This document shows positions 1 to 13,345 of a stretch of 64,000 bases of DNA, one piece after another. Position numbers and translations under genes: made by a program. The stretch lies in contig QPFY01000009.1 of the NCBI GenBank assembly GCA_003665825.1, positions 1,054,001 to 1,118,000 on the forward strand, given 5' to 3'. The notes beneath the pieces were generated by a model. That model was not told where the DNA came from, did not search any database, and saw only the letters and a program-made list of their open reading frames with translations. Source of the DNA: Microbotryum silenes-acaulis. Taxonomy: Eukaryota; Basidiomycota; Microbotryomycetes; Microbotryales; Microbotryaceae. Positions within the stretch are counted from its first letter, which is position 1, and each line of letters begins with the position of its first letter.

Positions 1-1101
<1,101 letters not shown>

Positions 1102-3692
1102 GCCGTGTCCCGCGTCGCCGAGAGCCCGAGGTTGAGTAACGCGCTGACGTGCTGGCTTGCCTACCTTTCGACAGCGAGTGATTTCGGATCGGCACTCAAG
1201 CATTCTCTTCTAGAAACGGACACATATGTTTTTCATCCCTTCGACTGCCTCTACCTTTGCCTTCTTGCACATGATCGTTGTGGGGCTCTACGTCCCTATA
1301 GCACCCTTCAACCCCTCTACATCTCCTGTGCCCATTGCCCTGTTCTGTCTATGAATGTTCCATCTACTTCCTCATCTCCTCCAGCCATCTTGTTTTCGAC
1401 CATTCTCAGATAATTATCGTTTGGGCCTTCTTCAGCTGTGCTACGCTAGGGTACTACTCCCTTCTTCTCTTTCCTTTCTTTTTTGTGATTGGGCCCCTTA
1501 CACAGGTCCTCCTTACCTCGTGCACTGCTGTTCTCTTTTTTTTTCTTCCTTTCACCGAGTCGTCTATCCTCCTGCAATTTTCTCATCCAGCTTGTTCCTT
1601 ATGCAACACCCACAAAAGTCAGGTCAGATGGGAGTCGCAGGGTGAGGGAGGGGAAAAAATTGATTCCCAGCGGGATCACGTAAAACGGTCGGGCCGCCGC
1701 GCCAACTATAATAAGTCGCCCGAGTCGGGAGATGACTCCTCTTTTGCGATTTGGGCCATCGCGGGGAAATGACCCTACAAAGTCCGAATTACGGAAGGGC
1801 TTCGGGCATTGATTTTTAAGTTGTGAGAGGACGTGAAATGGAGAACGCGACGAACGGAACGATATAAAGCAGGGTGATGGGATACGTACCTTGAGTCACG
1901 TCCTGATCTATTTGTAGGCATAGTTTGGAGCCTAACTTACGCTTCGGCGTCGGAGCGCTTGATCTCGGTCGGTCGGGCACAGCTGCAGATGAGGAAGCAT
2001 GTCCGCTACCGAGCGGGGGTCGGAGGAGACGTCGGGGGGGCTATTTGGGGCTGGGAGGGAGGCTGCTCGGGGGCCAATCGAGAGGCGCGTGGCCCCGTCA
2101 CAAGTCTACGACAAAAAAACTATGGACGAAATCACAAAAGAGACAAGCGCGCCAGTCTGCCATGGTCTGGACAAAATAGGATCAAAAATGCCCCCAGGCG
2201 CGCGCGAGTAATCGAGCTCCAGAACTCACCGTGCAGATAATCCTCATATGACCCACCCAGTATTCAAAGAAGGTCGAGAGATGACCTGATAAACAACAGC
2301 AAATTATGTAATAGTTAGCAAGACGATTGCATGATGAGAAAAATGGCGCTGATGATGTTGATGATGAGGATTGAGCGAGGTCGAGTCCGAGTCGACTCGG
2401 GATCTCCCACCCCCCTGTGCGACTGACCGAGGGCGAAGAGGGGGGAACGTCGCACGAGCTGACTCGCCATACTTGGACGTCTTGTGAGCTTCCCCAACTT
2501 ATCGAACGGACGCTCCAAAGCCCAGCATCCCGTCTTCCAGAGCTAGACACAAGTCCGAAAGCGCGAAGTGGGTTAGCCAAGGCTTGCAAGCTTGGAAGGC
2601 TTTTCGAGGTCGATCACTTACTCTACCCCAAACACGTGCAGTGCAGTGCAGACCCTGTTCGAAAGGCGGATCAAAGTGTGGCCGCTCTCGACGGGAGATG
2701 GGTCCAGGTCGATGTAGTGCAGATTGACGAACTTGGGACAGTGTCCGAGTAGCAAAGTGAGCACCATCAGATCGAGGGAGCTCGAAGCGATCGAGGCGAC
2801 CTCCTCCGTGCGACCGATGACTCGGAACCGCCCGGGAACGGGCCGCAACGTTGCACGACATTCGCCGCTGACTCTTTATACCGCATACTGTGCCAGTGAT
2901 CAATCCTCGTGGATTGTAGTCTTCACCCTGTTCCCTTTTTCCACTCGGATCGGCGCAGTGCATTCGGCGGTCGGCGAAGGAAGGGGTTCCGCAACCGGAA
3001 GCAGGTCGCGGGAGGTTGATTCAATCCGAGCGTGCACGAGGATGCATAGCTGTGCAATGTCGTGCAAAGACGTTTGACTGGGAGAGAACGAGTATGCAGT
3101 GCACCTGTACACTCATGCACTCGTAAGCAGGGATGACGGAGGCTGGAGTACTCGTCTGCCAGCGACCGCGACTCCGCCGGTTTCGCATCGTCGAGTGGGG
3201 GTGGGGGCTGCGAGATTCGAGATGGGAGCGTCGGCGTGCTTGCTGAACGAAGCAGGGGGAGGTGGGTGCCCCATCGATTGGGTCAGAGGGTCGAACGTAA
3301 TGTGATCGCTTTCATCGACGATCCCTTGGGTCGTCGACATGTTCAGCCACTGGCAGTGGTATGACTTTGGTGAGACTGCGAGACCGCCCCGAAGTGGCCA
3401 ATACTCATCCTGAAAGCGATTTTGGCGCGGACGGCGGAATTGGCGAAAACTGGCATAAAGCCTGCCGACCTCAACACGCGCGTGGCAGTCTGGTCGGTCG
3501 CGGGTGTCGCCTGTTCTCGGCGATGGATTGACACATTCATCTTGACTAACCCCTCCACCCTCCAGGGCCTCCACGTGCCCCCACAATTTATCACCTGGCC
3601 GTCGTCGCGAGAATGTGTCAACGTCTGTTTCACTCCTCCCTCACCTCATCACTGTGGCTTGTTGCCCGTACATCACTTGGAGAAATTCGACG
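1102..3692. other. Intergenic region between GFA1 and the MFS gene
   Basis: About 2.6 kb. The first part (1200-1600) is T- and C-rich and probably holds the GFA1 3' UTR. From about 2180 to 2890 the minus strand has a possible eroded gene, listed separately. The last few hundred bases should contain the promoter of the MFS gene. I see no RNA gene and no clear repeat. Confidence 0.6.
2230..2890 (-). pseudogene. Possible remnant of a leucine-rich-repeat / F-box-like gene
   Basis: On the minus strand, about 2885 to 2619 reads as a stop-free segment with an LRR-like pattern: a hydrophobic leucine run, then GHCPKFVNLHYIDLD. It ends at a good splice donor (GTAAGT, read leftwards near 2616). A possible acceptor follows near 2555, and the frame continues to about 2182 as serine-rich sequence. 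I could not find an ATG start or an F-box. It may be a decayed gene, a poorly built real gene, or chance. The LRR resemblance is by eye only. Confidence 0.25.
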
Positions 3693-6401
3693 ATGACGAC
3701 CTTGGACGATACCGCTCGCTCCGATGTGGAAGTCGCTACACCTTCCGCCGTTCGACTGAACAACTTCTCGAGTGAGCGGAGAATCGACTCGGCGGGCCCG
3801 ACGGCGCACGCGGCGGACGACGAGGCCTCGGCCCCCGCCAACGTCAGCAACAGCGGTGGTCCTTTTTTGAGCGGCAACGGTTCCGTTTCGAGCCACAGCG
3901 ACCACACGTTACGGAACGACTCGAAAGATCTTGAAGCACAACAGAAAAGCAGTGTTTCGTCGGAGAAGCCGCTACCGTCGTCACAAGCGGCGGGTCCAGC
4001 CGCACCGGGGGCGGATGATCCGTTTCTGGTCACGCTCAAGGGGCGCGAACATCTCGATCCACATACTTGGTCCGAACCGTGGAGATGGGTCATCACGGCG
4101 TTTGCCGGTCTCTTAGTTCTGAATGCAGGTACGTTTTCTTTTCTCCCTCTGATTCAACGAGTTTCTCGTTGCGTGTTCAAACGCAACGACGTGACAAGTT
4201 CGGGCTTGGTGCCGAAGCTTACGGTGATTTCAGGGAGGGGGGAAAGAAGTCCCGAGCTGCCATTCGGCACCAGTGTACGCTTTGACCTTGGAACAGTTGG
4301 ACTGATGTGCTTCTCGGGCTACTACCCCCCCTTTTTTTCTATCAAAATTTGCAGCTTTCGCCTCTTCTGCACCATCCAACTTGATTCCGAGTATCATTCG
4401 CCATTATAACGTGTCGCAAGAGGTGGGCGTGCTCTTGATCGCTAGTCAGTGCGGAGTTCCTCACTACTACGGCTGCCAAATCGGACAGGCCATTACCATC
4501 ATTCAGCTCATCACCATCAATCACCATTTTTCTCGCTTCCTTCTCACAGTATTCGTCGCCGGTTACTGCGTCGGCCCTATTCGTACGTGATTGGGGCTCG
4601 AGCATGTTCCCCACGTTCGAAAATAATTGACACCTGTATCGAATTTTTCCTCGCCGCGCCACAGTATGGGGCCCTCTGTCCGAGCGATACGGGCGACGAC
4701 TAGTCATGTTCATTGCTTGGGGCCCGTACGTTGCGTTCCAAGTTGGGTGTGCTCTCGCTCCGAATATTGGATCCCTCATCGTCTTCCGCTTCCTCGGAGG
4801 TTGCTTTGCCGCCGCGCCGCTGACAAACTCGTGAGTCACCGTGAGAGTGTCACTCGACGCCAAAGTCTCAACCGCTTTTCTGAACACCGTCTTCCGGAAT
4901 CTATCACGCAGTGGTGGTGTTATTGCCGACTTGTGGGGCCCCGACAAGCGCGGTGACGCTCTCGCCTTCTTCTCGCTCATGCCTTTCGCTGGTCCGGCCT
5001 TAGCTCCTATCATCTCCGGGTTCATGGAAGTGACCAAGACCAACTTTCGGTGGATTTTTTGGGTGCTCACTATCTTCGCTGGTGTATGCTTCGTGTTCAT
5101 GAGCCCGCTGTTGCCCGAAACGTACGTGCCTTACCTGTTGCATCTCGAAGCCAAACGCCTGCGCAAGGAGACGGGTGACGATCGATGGCACGCGCCGATG
5201 GACAACAAGAAAGAGACCACGAAGGAATTGCTGGATCGCACAATTTACAAACCATTCAGGATGGCGGGTCAGTCAATTTCAACCGAATTCGAGGTACCTG
5301 TGTTCGCCTGCTGAGTCCTGACCAGTTTCATCTCTCTTCTGCGTTCCATAGCGCAAGAGCCGATGCTCTTGTTGCTCACGATCTACATGAGTCTCGGTGA
5401 GTGCTCACGCGCAGGTGGGGGCAGTCTCGAGTTTGAACTAATGCCAGGACTCCTTTGTGACTGTACTTCTGCAGTCTACGGTGTCGTCTACCTCTTGTTC
5501 GAGGGTGAGCTCTCACTGCCGCCCACCCCTCGCCGCGCTCATTATTTGCTAACCTGTTCCGGGATTTGCTTGTTTCTTCTGGACGTGATAGCCGTACCGA
5601 TCATCTTTGAGGTGGATTTGCAAGCCATCGCTTCATAAGAGTTGGAGGCTAATCATTTCTCCCGCTTCTTTCCATACTGCTAGAGACAACATGGCTTGAA
5701 CCCCGGCGAAAGCGGTCTCGTCTTCCTTGCGCTCTTGGGCGGGGGGGTGGCGGCCGTGTTTGGCTACGTCTTCTACTTCAACCCCAAGTATACGTCATAT
5801 CACCACTCGTTGAACGGAAAGCCGGTCCCTGTACGTTTCCTGCTTCTGTGTCATTCAGTCGTTGCACCCGCCGAGGCTGACAGGCCCCCTTCGGTTATCA
5901 GCCCGAGTTCCGCCTCAAGCCTCTGATGTTCGCGGCTCCTCTCTTCGCTGTCTCCTTCTTCTGGGTCGGTTGGACCTCGTATCCGAGCATCAATATTGCG
6001 TCTCCCATCCTCGCCATCTTCCTGCTCGGCATCACCATCCTCTACATCTTCTTGGGCATCTTCAATTACCTGATCGACACCTACCTGATGAACGCCGCCT
6101 CGGCACTCTCGTTCAATACTGTTTGCCGTTCTTCGTTCGGTGCAGCTTTCCCATTGTTTGCTACACGTTCGTCGCTTCCCTACATATATGTGTTTCAGGA
6201 TATTCATCGAAACTGACCGCCGCATCGTCGTCTTCTCCCTTCCCTCCAGAAATGTTCAAGAAGCTCGGCGTTCCGGGTGCTTCAAGTCTGCTCGGTGGTT
6301 TGGCTATCTTGTTCATCCCCGCACCTTTCCTCCTCTACAAATACGGGAAGAAATTCCGCATGATGAGCAAGAACGCTATCGTGCGACCGAACGAGGAATG
6401 A
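3693..6401 (+). CDS. MFS transporter, DHA1 (TPO/multidrug-like) family
   Basis: A proton-driven membrane transporter of the 12-helix DHA1 group, which in fungi exports drugs, polyamines or other small molecules; the substrate cannot be told from sequence. Eleven exons fit with consistent phases: 3693-4128, 4355-4444, 4550-4582, 4665-4830, 4912-5267, 5352-5396, 5475-5504, 5592-5611, 5684-5830, 5902-6166 and 6250-6401, giving about 579 residues. About 140 hydrophilic Ser/Ala/Asp-rich residues precede helix 1. MFS motif A is clear at the exon 3/4 junction (WGPLSERYGRR), followed by GGVIADLWGPDKRG and LLPETYVPYLL. The central loop and the NYLIDTYLMNAASALS segment of the second half are typical of TPO-type carriers. 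Exons of 33, 30 and 20 nt are unusually short. The ATG at 3693 was chosen over an upstream GTG in the same frame. Confidence 0.88.
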
Positions 6402-8363
6402 AGATGTCGGACCGCAGTCTTTTTTTCCCATCTGTATAGGTGGTAAGGACACTCGTTTGATCAGCTACGGACACTGTACCACTCTTGCACGTTGCGTATG
6501 AAGTCATTAGTTTCAGTAAGGCTTATCCTCTAGACTGATAAATAGGTTTCTGCTCATTGCAATCACTAAGCGAACCCGCTAATCCTGTATAACTATCGTT
6601 CGGTAAGGATTCAGCGTCCCACCTTGTTATCACCCCGGCATGCCCTGTATTCCAAACAGCGAGCGAGAGGGCCGAGAGAACGGTTGCGGATGAAGTGGCA
6701 CTAGACCGTGCGATTCGTTACGGCTCTACCACTGCAACCGTAATGATCACAAGAGCTAAGGTCGTCGTTTACTACACAACACCACAGTGCAAGAAATTCC
6801 TGGTGCCACAACTCCTGTGCAAACCGACATTTTCTGGTGGGAATCAACGAATGAAGCGAGCAGAGCTCGACAGCGCTCGCAGCGAATCGACTTCGGCATG
6901 ATTGCCAACCGTGAACGAGAGGAGCCTAGTGCGAGGATAGAGCAAATTTTTCAGCTCGTCAGTCTCATAAGAGATGCTTGGACCTCCTATTCGAGCCCTT
7001 TCTGGCACAGTTGCTACTGCAATGCGCAAATATAGCTGAGGAGCTGCCACGTCATGAGCGCAAGAGAGAAAAAAACCCCAGGCACCACTCTCCCCTAGCT
7101 TATCTACCCATCTACCTAGATCTACTTAAAATATTGCACCCACAAACACCTCCATCAAATAAAAAGCGCGCACGCGCGCGCGCAGACTTTTCTTTTCCCC
7201 CACGGTCAGGGAGGTTGGGGCAGAGCTCGCGACGGCCTTGAATCTCGGAGGGTGGTGGGCGCATAGCGCTCCCGAGCTCTAGTGATAAGCTTATAATGGG
7301 CGGACCCGATCCGTACGTACGAGCGGAATCATCGAAATTCCAGTAAACTTGCTGTTGAATGATGGGCAGTAGCTGGTAAGCGGAGTCAGCGAGGCTTGAA
7401 TTCCGTTTGAGACACGGACCAGATGCCCAAGTCCCACGCTCTGATCGAGAAAGTCGGCTCATTATTTCGCATCGAAAGGTTGCACATGCCAAGACGCCGC
7501 AAACCGCCAGTTATGAGACTCGACAGTCGAGGAGTTTGTCGGTCGCGTGATTTGGCAGCTGGTTGCGTCGCTTCGGTTGCACAAAAACCGGCGACGATAT
7601 CAATCTGTGCAGATTGCCGATTTTCCTCTCGCTGCTGCAGCTCGTTGTGCCCGTTAGCCGCGCATCCCATCCGCGTTGCGAAGAGCGGCGGCGATTTCAA
7701 GTTGGCATGGGCCGGTGCAAGCTGTTGCAGCAAGGAGGATGGCATGCGGTAGAGATATCATTTCTTGTGGCAGCAATTGGGCGTAATCTCTCTCTTTTCT
7801 TTTCTTTTACATTTTCAGTTTTTGTTTTCTAGGGCACTGCAGCAACGATCGAGTGCTGTCGCGGTTTTGCCAAGCCCGCGCGGGCACACGAGGATGAGCC
7901 AAATGCAAGGACCCTGGATTCGGGCGATTTTGGACCGAGTGGAACTTTGTATGAGCCCCGTGGCTCGATGGCGGCCCTAAGCCGAAACGCAGGCCTTGAT
8001 GATGATTCGCTCGGACCACATCGCAGATTTCAGTGTAATAAAAGGCCGAGTTTGGATGACCGCCCAAAATCAAATAACAAGTTGGATTTGCCGACGGAAA
8101 GGGGACTGGAGCCGGCTTGGTGCGGCTACGGCCGAGGCTGGCCGGCTGGCGGTCGAGTCTGGCAAGCCGGCCAGCAGGCCGCGGAGATCGGGAGACGCGT
8201 GTGGCAAATGTCCCTTCACGGACATCAAATCGTCGCGAAACCGCTGATGTCGATGAACCCCCGTCGCCCCAGACTCCGTCTTTTCCAACTTGCCTCTGTG
8301 CTCGACTTCGTTCACTCTTGTCCGCTCTCCCTTCTCGACCATAACAACCGAACGAAAACAATC
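6402..8363. other. Intergenic region, MFS gene to amino acid permease
   Basis: About 2 kb without a convincing gene; frames on both strands lack family signals and consistent splice sites. It holds the 3' UTR of the MFS gene, a GC-rich dispersed repeat (7108-7285) and, near 8290-8363, a pyrimidine-rich then A-rich leader directly before the permease ATG. Confidence 0.6.
7108..7285 (+). repeat. Copy 1 of a dispersed repeat (copy 2 at 57147-57335)
   Basis: The two copies share, in the same order and orientation: a CATCTAC-rich stretch, a GCGCGCACGCGCGC tract, a run of C followed by CACGGTC.GGGAGGT, GAGCTCGC.ACG.CCTT, a GGTGGGCGC block, and CGAGC.CTAGT at the end. Similarity is patchy but collinear over about 150-180 bp. 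It could be a solo LTR, a MITE or a shared promoter block. No terminal repeats or target duplication were identified. Confidence 0.5.
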
Positions 8364-11045
8364 ATGAGTGTCAAAGACGAAGAGAAGACGACCGGCAGCT
8401 TGCACGGTGCTGATGGAGTTGGCGCTGAGAAGGTGTTTGTCGACAACGCGAGCACCGTCTCGAACGAACGGTTCGCGACCACCTCGGCGCAGCACAGGAC
8501 ACTAGGTTAGTTCGTGGAACGCCAGAGACACTGAGCAGTATCCTTCGTAGCTGGTAACTGACCTTCGCCGCCATAAACTTCACACAGAGTCATATGTACG
8601 TGGGAATTCGGCCCTTCGCAGTGGTCGGTCGGGGGTGCCTGCCCTACCCTCCTGTCGTCTCGCTGCCTCGCCTTCGGGTACCTCGGCGTTCACAAATCAC
8701 GGGCCTCGCGCGGCCGGGCGCGGCGCAGCGCTCTTCGATCGCTCATCTCATGGGTCCAAGCGCCCGCGATCGAACCGCCTTTGCGATCCACAGTACTGAC
8801 CTGCTTGTCCCATTCGACAATCTGCCTATAGCATGTCAACCTCATCGCTATTGGAGGCACAATCGGAACGGCCATTTTTGTCTACATTGGCGCCGGTCTG
8901 ACCTCGGGAGGACCGTTAATGTTGCTGCTCGCGTGAGTCGTCTCGCAGCCCAGCACGGGCCTCGCGAACGATGCCTCTCATATCTGCACATGGACTTGAG
9001 AGCGACAACTGAACCTTGAGCTTTCTTCCCCTTCATAGCTACATCTACTGGGCCAGCGTCATCTTCATGATCGCCGAACTGCAAAAGGAGATGGTGTAAG
9101 TGCATCTCCGTCCAATGCCGTGAAGCCTCGCCGTCGCACGAGCTCATCTCGAGAGCATTCTGCTCCCGTTTAGCTGCCTGTGGCCGACCGATGTCGCCTT
9201 TGCCCGAAACGCTTCGCGATACATCGATGATGCCGCCGGGTTTGCGGCCGGTTACAACTTTGTACGTGGTGGTGGCAACCGCAAGCTCTGAGTTGCAGAC
9301 GTGATCGTTTCGGTGAGCAGGGCTCTCCAGACTGACCTCGCGGGTGATTCTCCGACTTGGACAATTTGCAGTGGATCTCTCAAGTCGCTCTTGCCATTTT
9401 TGAAATCGTCGCCTTTGGAGTCGTCATTGGCTTCTGGGAGAGTACGCGGCAAATTAGCGTGAGTCACCCCTGATCGGCTGAAGTAAAACCCTCGTCTGCA
9501 GGATGTTGACCCGCATGGTACGAATCCCCTAGGCGGCCGTCTTCATTTCGATCCTCCTCGTCGCCTACATCGCCCTCAACATTTGGAACACGCGCTTCTT
9601 CGGAAACGCCGAGTTTGGCTTCGCCATCGGCAAAGTCTTGTTGATCACCGGTCTTCTGCTCTTCACCTTCATCGCCATGCTCGGCGGTAACCCCCTGCAC
9701 GATCGATTCGGCTTTAGGTACTGGAAAAATCCTGGTAGGTCAAATCTCAGACGTGATCGACCCGAAGAAGTGGGTGCTGCCCTCCGGATCAATCCGCTAA
9801 TCTGGAGATGACTCGTTGCGCAGGCATGATCACGACTCCTTACCCCGACCATCCCTCCGGCGTCGGCAAATTCGAGGGCTACCTCGCATGCCTCACGAAC
9901 GCTGCGTTCACGATGGCAGGTCCTGACTAGTGAGTGCATACATCCCGAGGAGCTTGGATTTAACCTCGACGGCGCCAAGTGTTGACGACTTCTGGCTCGA
10001 TCACTTTAGCCTGTCCATGGTCGCTGGCGAAGCTCGAAACCCTCGCCGCACGATGCATCGCGCCTTCAACTCCACGATCTACCGTCTCATCATCTTCTTC
10101 ATTGGTACTGTTCTGGCCGTCGGCGTCCTCTGCCCCTACAACGACTCGGGATTGATCTCTGCGCAAAAGGCCAGTGCCCCCGGTGGTGCTCGCTCGCCTT
10201 ATGTCATCGCGATGAACCGCATGATGATCCCCGTCCTCCCCCACATCGTCAACGGTCTGATTCTCACCTCGGTCTTCTCGGCTGGTAACGCCTACATCTT
10301 CACCTCGTCACGAGGACTGGCCCAAATGGCTCGTGATGGCCAAGCGCCCAAGTTCTTTGCCCGCAGGAACAGAAACGGTGTCCCCTCGATCGCGGTCGGG
10401 TTTTGCATGCTCTTGTGCCTGCTCTCGTACTGCCAGGTCTCGACGTCGGCCCAGGTCGTCATCAAGTACCTCACGAACCTGGTCGCGTCGTCGCAATTGG
10501 TCAACTGGATCTTGTTGGCTTTCACCTGGATCCGATTCAACGCCGCGCACAAGGCGCAGGGAATCTCGCGCGACTCGCTCCCCGTTCGATCGCACTTCCT
10601 TCCATTCGGTACGTCACTCATCAGAGATCTGATCAAAAGATCACTGGGGTTCACTGCTGATCAGCTGAGTTTTTGGGTGTGTGTAGGTGCTTGGTACGCC
10701 CTCATCTCGTCGATTTTCGTCTTGCTCATGCAAGGTTACTACGTTTTCCTATCGGGTGCATGGGACGTCTCGGCCTTCTTGTTCGCCTAGTGAGCTCTAA
10801 TCTGGGCACGTGTACAAGCTATACAGCAGATGTCTGATCCCTCTTACAACAGCATGATGCCGATCCTCTTCATCGCCCTGTACTTGGGCTGGAAGATCCT
10901 CAAGCGCACTCGCTTCTATCGAGCCAGCGAGGTCGACATTCTCTCGTTCAAATACGATGCTGAATTCACCGAACACATCGAGTACGATCAGGAGCGTTCC
11001 AAAGTCGGTCTTTTGGTTCACCGTGCGCTTTCGACCATGTTCTGA
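8364..11045 (+). CDS. Amino acid permease, YAT family (AGP2/GAP1-like)
   Basis: A plasma-membrane amino acid/polyamine-type permease of the APC superfamily (AA_permease). Eleven exons fit in phase: 8364-8505, 8588-8595, 8832-8932, 9039-9095, 9174-9261, 9372-9458, 9533-9734, 9824-9929, 10010-10608, 10687-10789 and 10853-11045, about 561 residues. Helix 1 carries the family signature IAIGGTIGTAIFV. Further landmarks are LWPTDVAFARNA, AAGYNFWISQ, GPDYLSMVAGEARNPRRT (the consensus 'ANPRR' loop) and FTSSRGLAQMARDGQAPKFF. The second exon is only 8 nt long but restores both the phase and the HRTLESYHVNLIAIGG junction, so I think it is real. The C-terminal tail is short and cytoplasmic. Substrate is not determinable; resemblance to AGP2-type carriers is by overall pattern. 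Confidence 0.9.
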
Positions 11046-11630
11046 ACTACGAACCTCGGGAGGAGGCTTCGCTGTTGGCTGTATTCTACATATTGGGACT
11101 TGTCATACAGGAGAATCATGTAACAATCTGTTCACATATACTTTTTGAAGAGGTGTAGAAAGTGTAAAGCAACAATAGGGAGAGCAGCAAAGCAACAGGG
11201 ACTCGGAGGGCAGCTGCAGTGAAGGGGTCTCACGTTTTCGCACCCGTCTCCGTCTGAAGCTCCTCCCTCGGAGTCGGCTCGTAGTACGTCTCAGCTACTA
11301 GCTCTCTGTGTTCCTCCCCATTCTTCCTATATACCATCTACGCAACTTGGTTGGATTGATATGCACTGCAATGCTCGTTTTGTTTTTGAGTTTTGGACTC
11401 CGAGCTCGATCTGTTCCAGGCGTAACCACGCAGGACGGCCCAGCCGCGAATTGCTAGTGGCAATTGTACAACTAACCACTAGCAGCTATTGGCTGCAACA
11501 ATAGCTTACGTTCGACCTTGGAGCTGCAACGCGAAACTTGCTCGACCGTTAGGTCCGTTACGCATACCCTATTGAAGCCGAAGCAGCCATCACTCCTACA
11601 ATTCAACCTCCCCTTGCCGATAGCCTGTCT
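11046..11630. other. Intergenic region after the permease gene
   Basis: Presumed 3' UTR and spacer of about 585 bp. No gene, RNA or repeat recognised. Confidence 0.5.
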
Positions 11631-11639
11631 GTCGATTTG

Positions 11640-11807
11640 GGTTCTTTCAGATCGTGGAGCTTGGTATGTCGCGCGTTGCTCCCTTTGCGATCGCTCGAGG
11701 TGTCGTTCATCGCTTTGGCGTTCAGTGCCTTGATCGAAGTGCTAACCCTGCGAGACTCTCTGCTCAAAAGACTGCTCGAGCCGAACGAACCAGCCTCGAC
11801 GATGTAG
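11640..11807 (+). pseudogene. Plus-strand fragment of an unknown gene family (inverted paralogue)
   Basis: From about 11670 the plus strand reads LRSLEVSFIALAFSALIEV, then a charged leucine-rich stretch, ending at TAG 11805-11807. The same peptide, diverged, is read on the minus strand at about 12080-11950 (LRSLVVSFIALGFSAVIEV). Differences fall largely at third codon positions, so this frame was probably once coding. I find no start or upstream exon and take it as a fragment. Function unknown. Confidence 0.35.
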
Positions 11808-12933
11808 CAGCGATTCGAGCTCTGAAACGTTTCGTAAGGGTTCCAAGACAACGGTGCCTTCGAACGTCGTTGTTCGAGCCAACTCGCAGCGGAGAAAACA
11901 CGATGTGCTCCTCGGCTCGCCCGAGCTCAAGTCGGGACGTTGTCGAGGCTGCTTCCAGGAGGCCGGATTTGGCTTAAACAGTTCTTTGAGCAGTTTATCT
12001 GACGGGGTGGGGACTTCGATCACGGCACTGAAACCCAGAGCGATGAACGACACCACGAGCGATCGCAAAGTGAGGTTGATGCCGCGAGTCTCGGGTCGGC
12101 GCGGGGGGGGATGCTTCGAACGCTTGGAGCGCCTGGATGCACCTCTCCGATCGCGTCTTTTCTTGTAGGAGTAGGCTATAGCCTGGCCGGACATCTGGTA
12201 GGGCGGTCGAATCGGACGTGGTCACGGCGGTCGAGGTCGATGCGTCTGGCGTTTGCGCACTGAAAGTGGAAGTTGAAGCTGAAGTCGATGCCGAAATGGA
12301 CGCTCGGTCTTCTTCAAGAGGCGCGGCAGAATCGTCGGATCCGTTCGTGTTGCGTGGCCCTTGGCTAGTTTGTGGTGCACCTTTTTGCGCTTGAACTCAA
12401 TCGCGATCGTCGAAACGAGCGTTGCCCTACGGTAGACACAAACCAGGGCATCGCTCTCGCTTCGGTCCGTTCGTCCGATCTCCGAAACCAATTCCAACGA
12501 GTACGGGTCAATTGTCGTAGTGCCGGCAACTCCAGCTTCGCTTTCGATCAGGTATGCGCAATGATGGAGCAAGTCCCGCGTTGCAGCTCGAACGCTGAAT
12601 GTGACAAGGCTGCGAATGCGCGATCCATACCGGTTTCGAAGGTGCGAGCGAGGGCCCCCAGGCTCCATCTGGGCGAGCGCGGCGATCTTGGCCTCAAAGA
12701 GCGCGAGAAGAGTTGGGTGTTGTCCGAGCACATCGAAGAACGATCCGATGATCTTTCTTGCAGGGGATGACGCCTCGTTCCAGCACATTCCGCCCAAGCG
12801 TAAGACACAGTCAAACTGGTAGTCGTCCCCCGAGTGGCTGGGGACTCACGCGCCGCCGTTGAGTCGTCACGGTTGTTATCTTCAGGCGGGGGAGGTTTGA
12901 ACCAAGTATACCGGAGTGGCCGAAGCCAGCCAT
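11742..12933 (-). pseudogene. Unknown gene or pseudogene, minus strand
   Basis: Two open stretches lie in line on the minus strand. About 12815-12222 begins FDCVLRLGGMCWNEASS and runs 190+ codons, ending in basic, arginine-rich sequence. 12194-11742 contains the LRSLVVSFIALGFSAVIEV segment shared with the inverted plus-strand fragment. An upstream ATG at 12933 could be joined by a GTGAGT donor (12849) and a CAG acceptor (12816), but that intron would be only 34 nt. I could not find a clean junction between the two main stretches. No domain is recognised. It is either a real gene that I assembled poorly or a decaying one. Confidence 0.35.
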
Positions 12934-13240
12934 GTGTCAAGACGAGATTCAGCTGAGGTGTCTGACATCGTTTCAGTCGCGAACACTGTGCTGGTGCAGC
13001 CCCGGGGATATTGGGTTTAAGTGGGGAGGGAGACGGGAGGAGGAAGAAGATGCAGACGGGATAGCGGTCGCCTTAAGACTCCTAGAGCACTGTCATTTCT
13101 GGGAGCTTCAAGCCGAAAGTTAATGTCAAAGTATATTATTGCTATTTTTCTAAAAGAACCCTGAACGAGAGCGTTTTGTTCTCCTTTTCTGACACCCAAG
13201 AAAGAAGACAGAGAGAAGAAAGGGGAGGGGGGTAAAAGGG

Positions 13241-13345
13241 TCTATAAATTGGTTCCGCGTTGCCATTCACAACTTCCATTGCAACGCTGAAAGAACCCAA
13301 AACGTTCCGCAAGACAAAAGACAACCAAACCAAGCAGTAACTATC
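13241..13345 (+). promoter_or_regulatory. Promoter-like TATA and A-rich leader with no gene behind it
   Basis: A TATA-like element (TCTATAAATT, 13241-13250) is followed by about 95 nt of CA-rich, leader-like sequence ending at ATG 13346. That ATG is followed at once by TAA (or splits as AT|GTAAGC). The sequence points into the 3' end of ERG13, which is on the opposite strand. It could drive an antisense or non-coding transcript, or be a relic. A similar arrangement lies at 57348-57460. Confidence 0.3.

Noticed and set aside
3615..3692. N-terminal extension of the MFS protein
   Set aside because: It would start at GTG; the ATG at 3693 follows a normal leader and is preferred.
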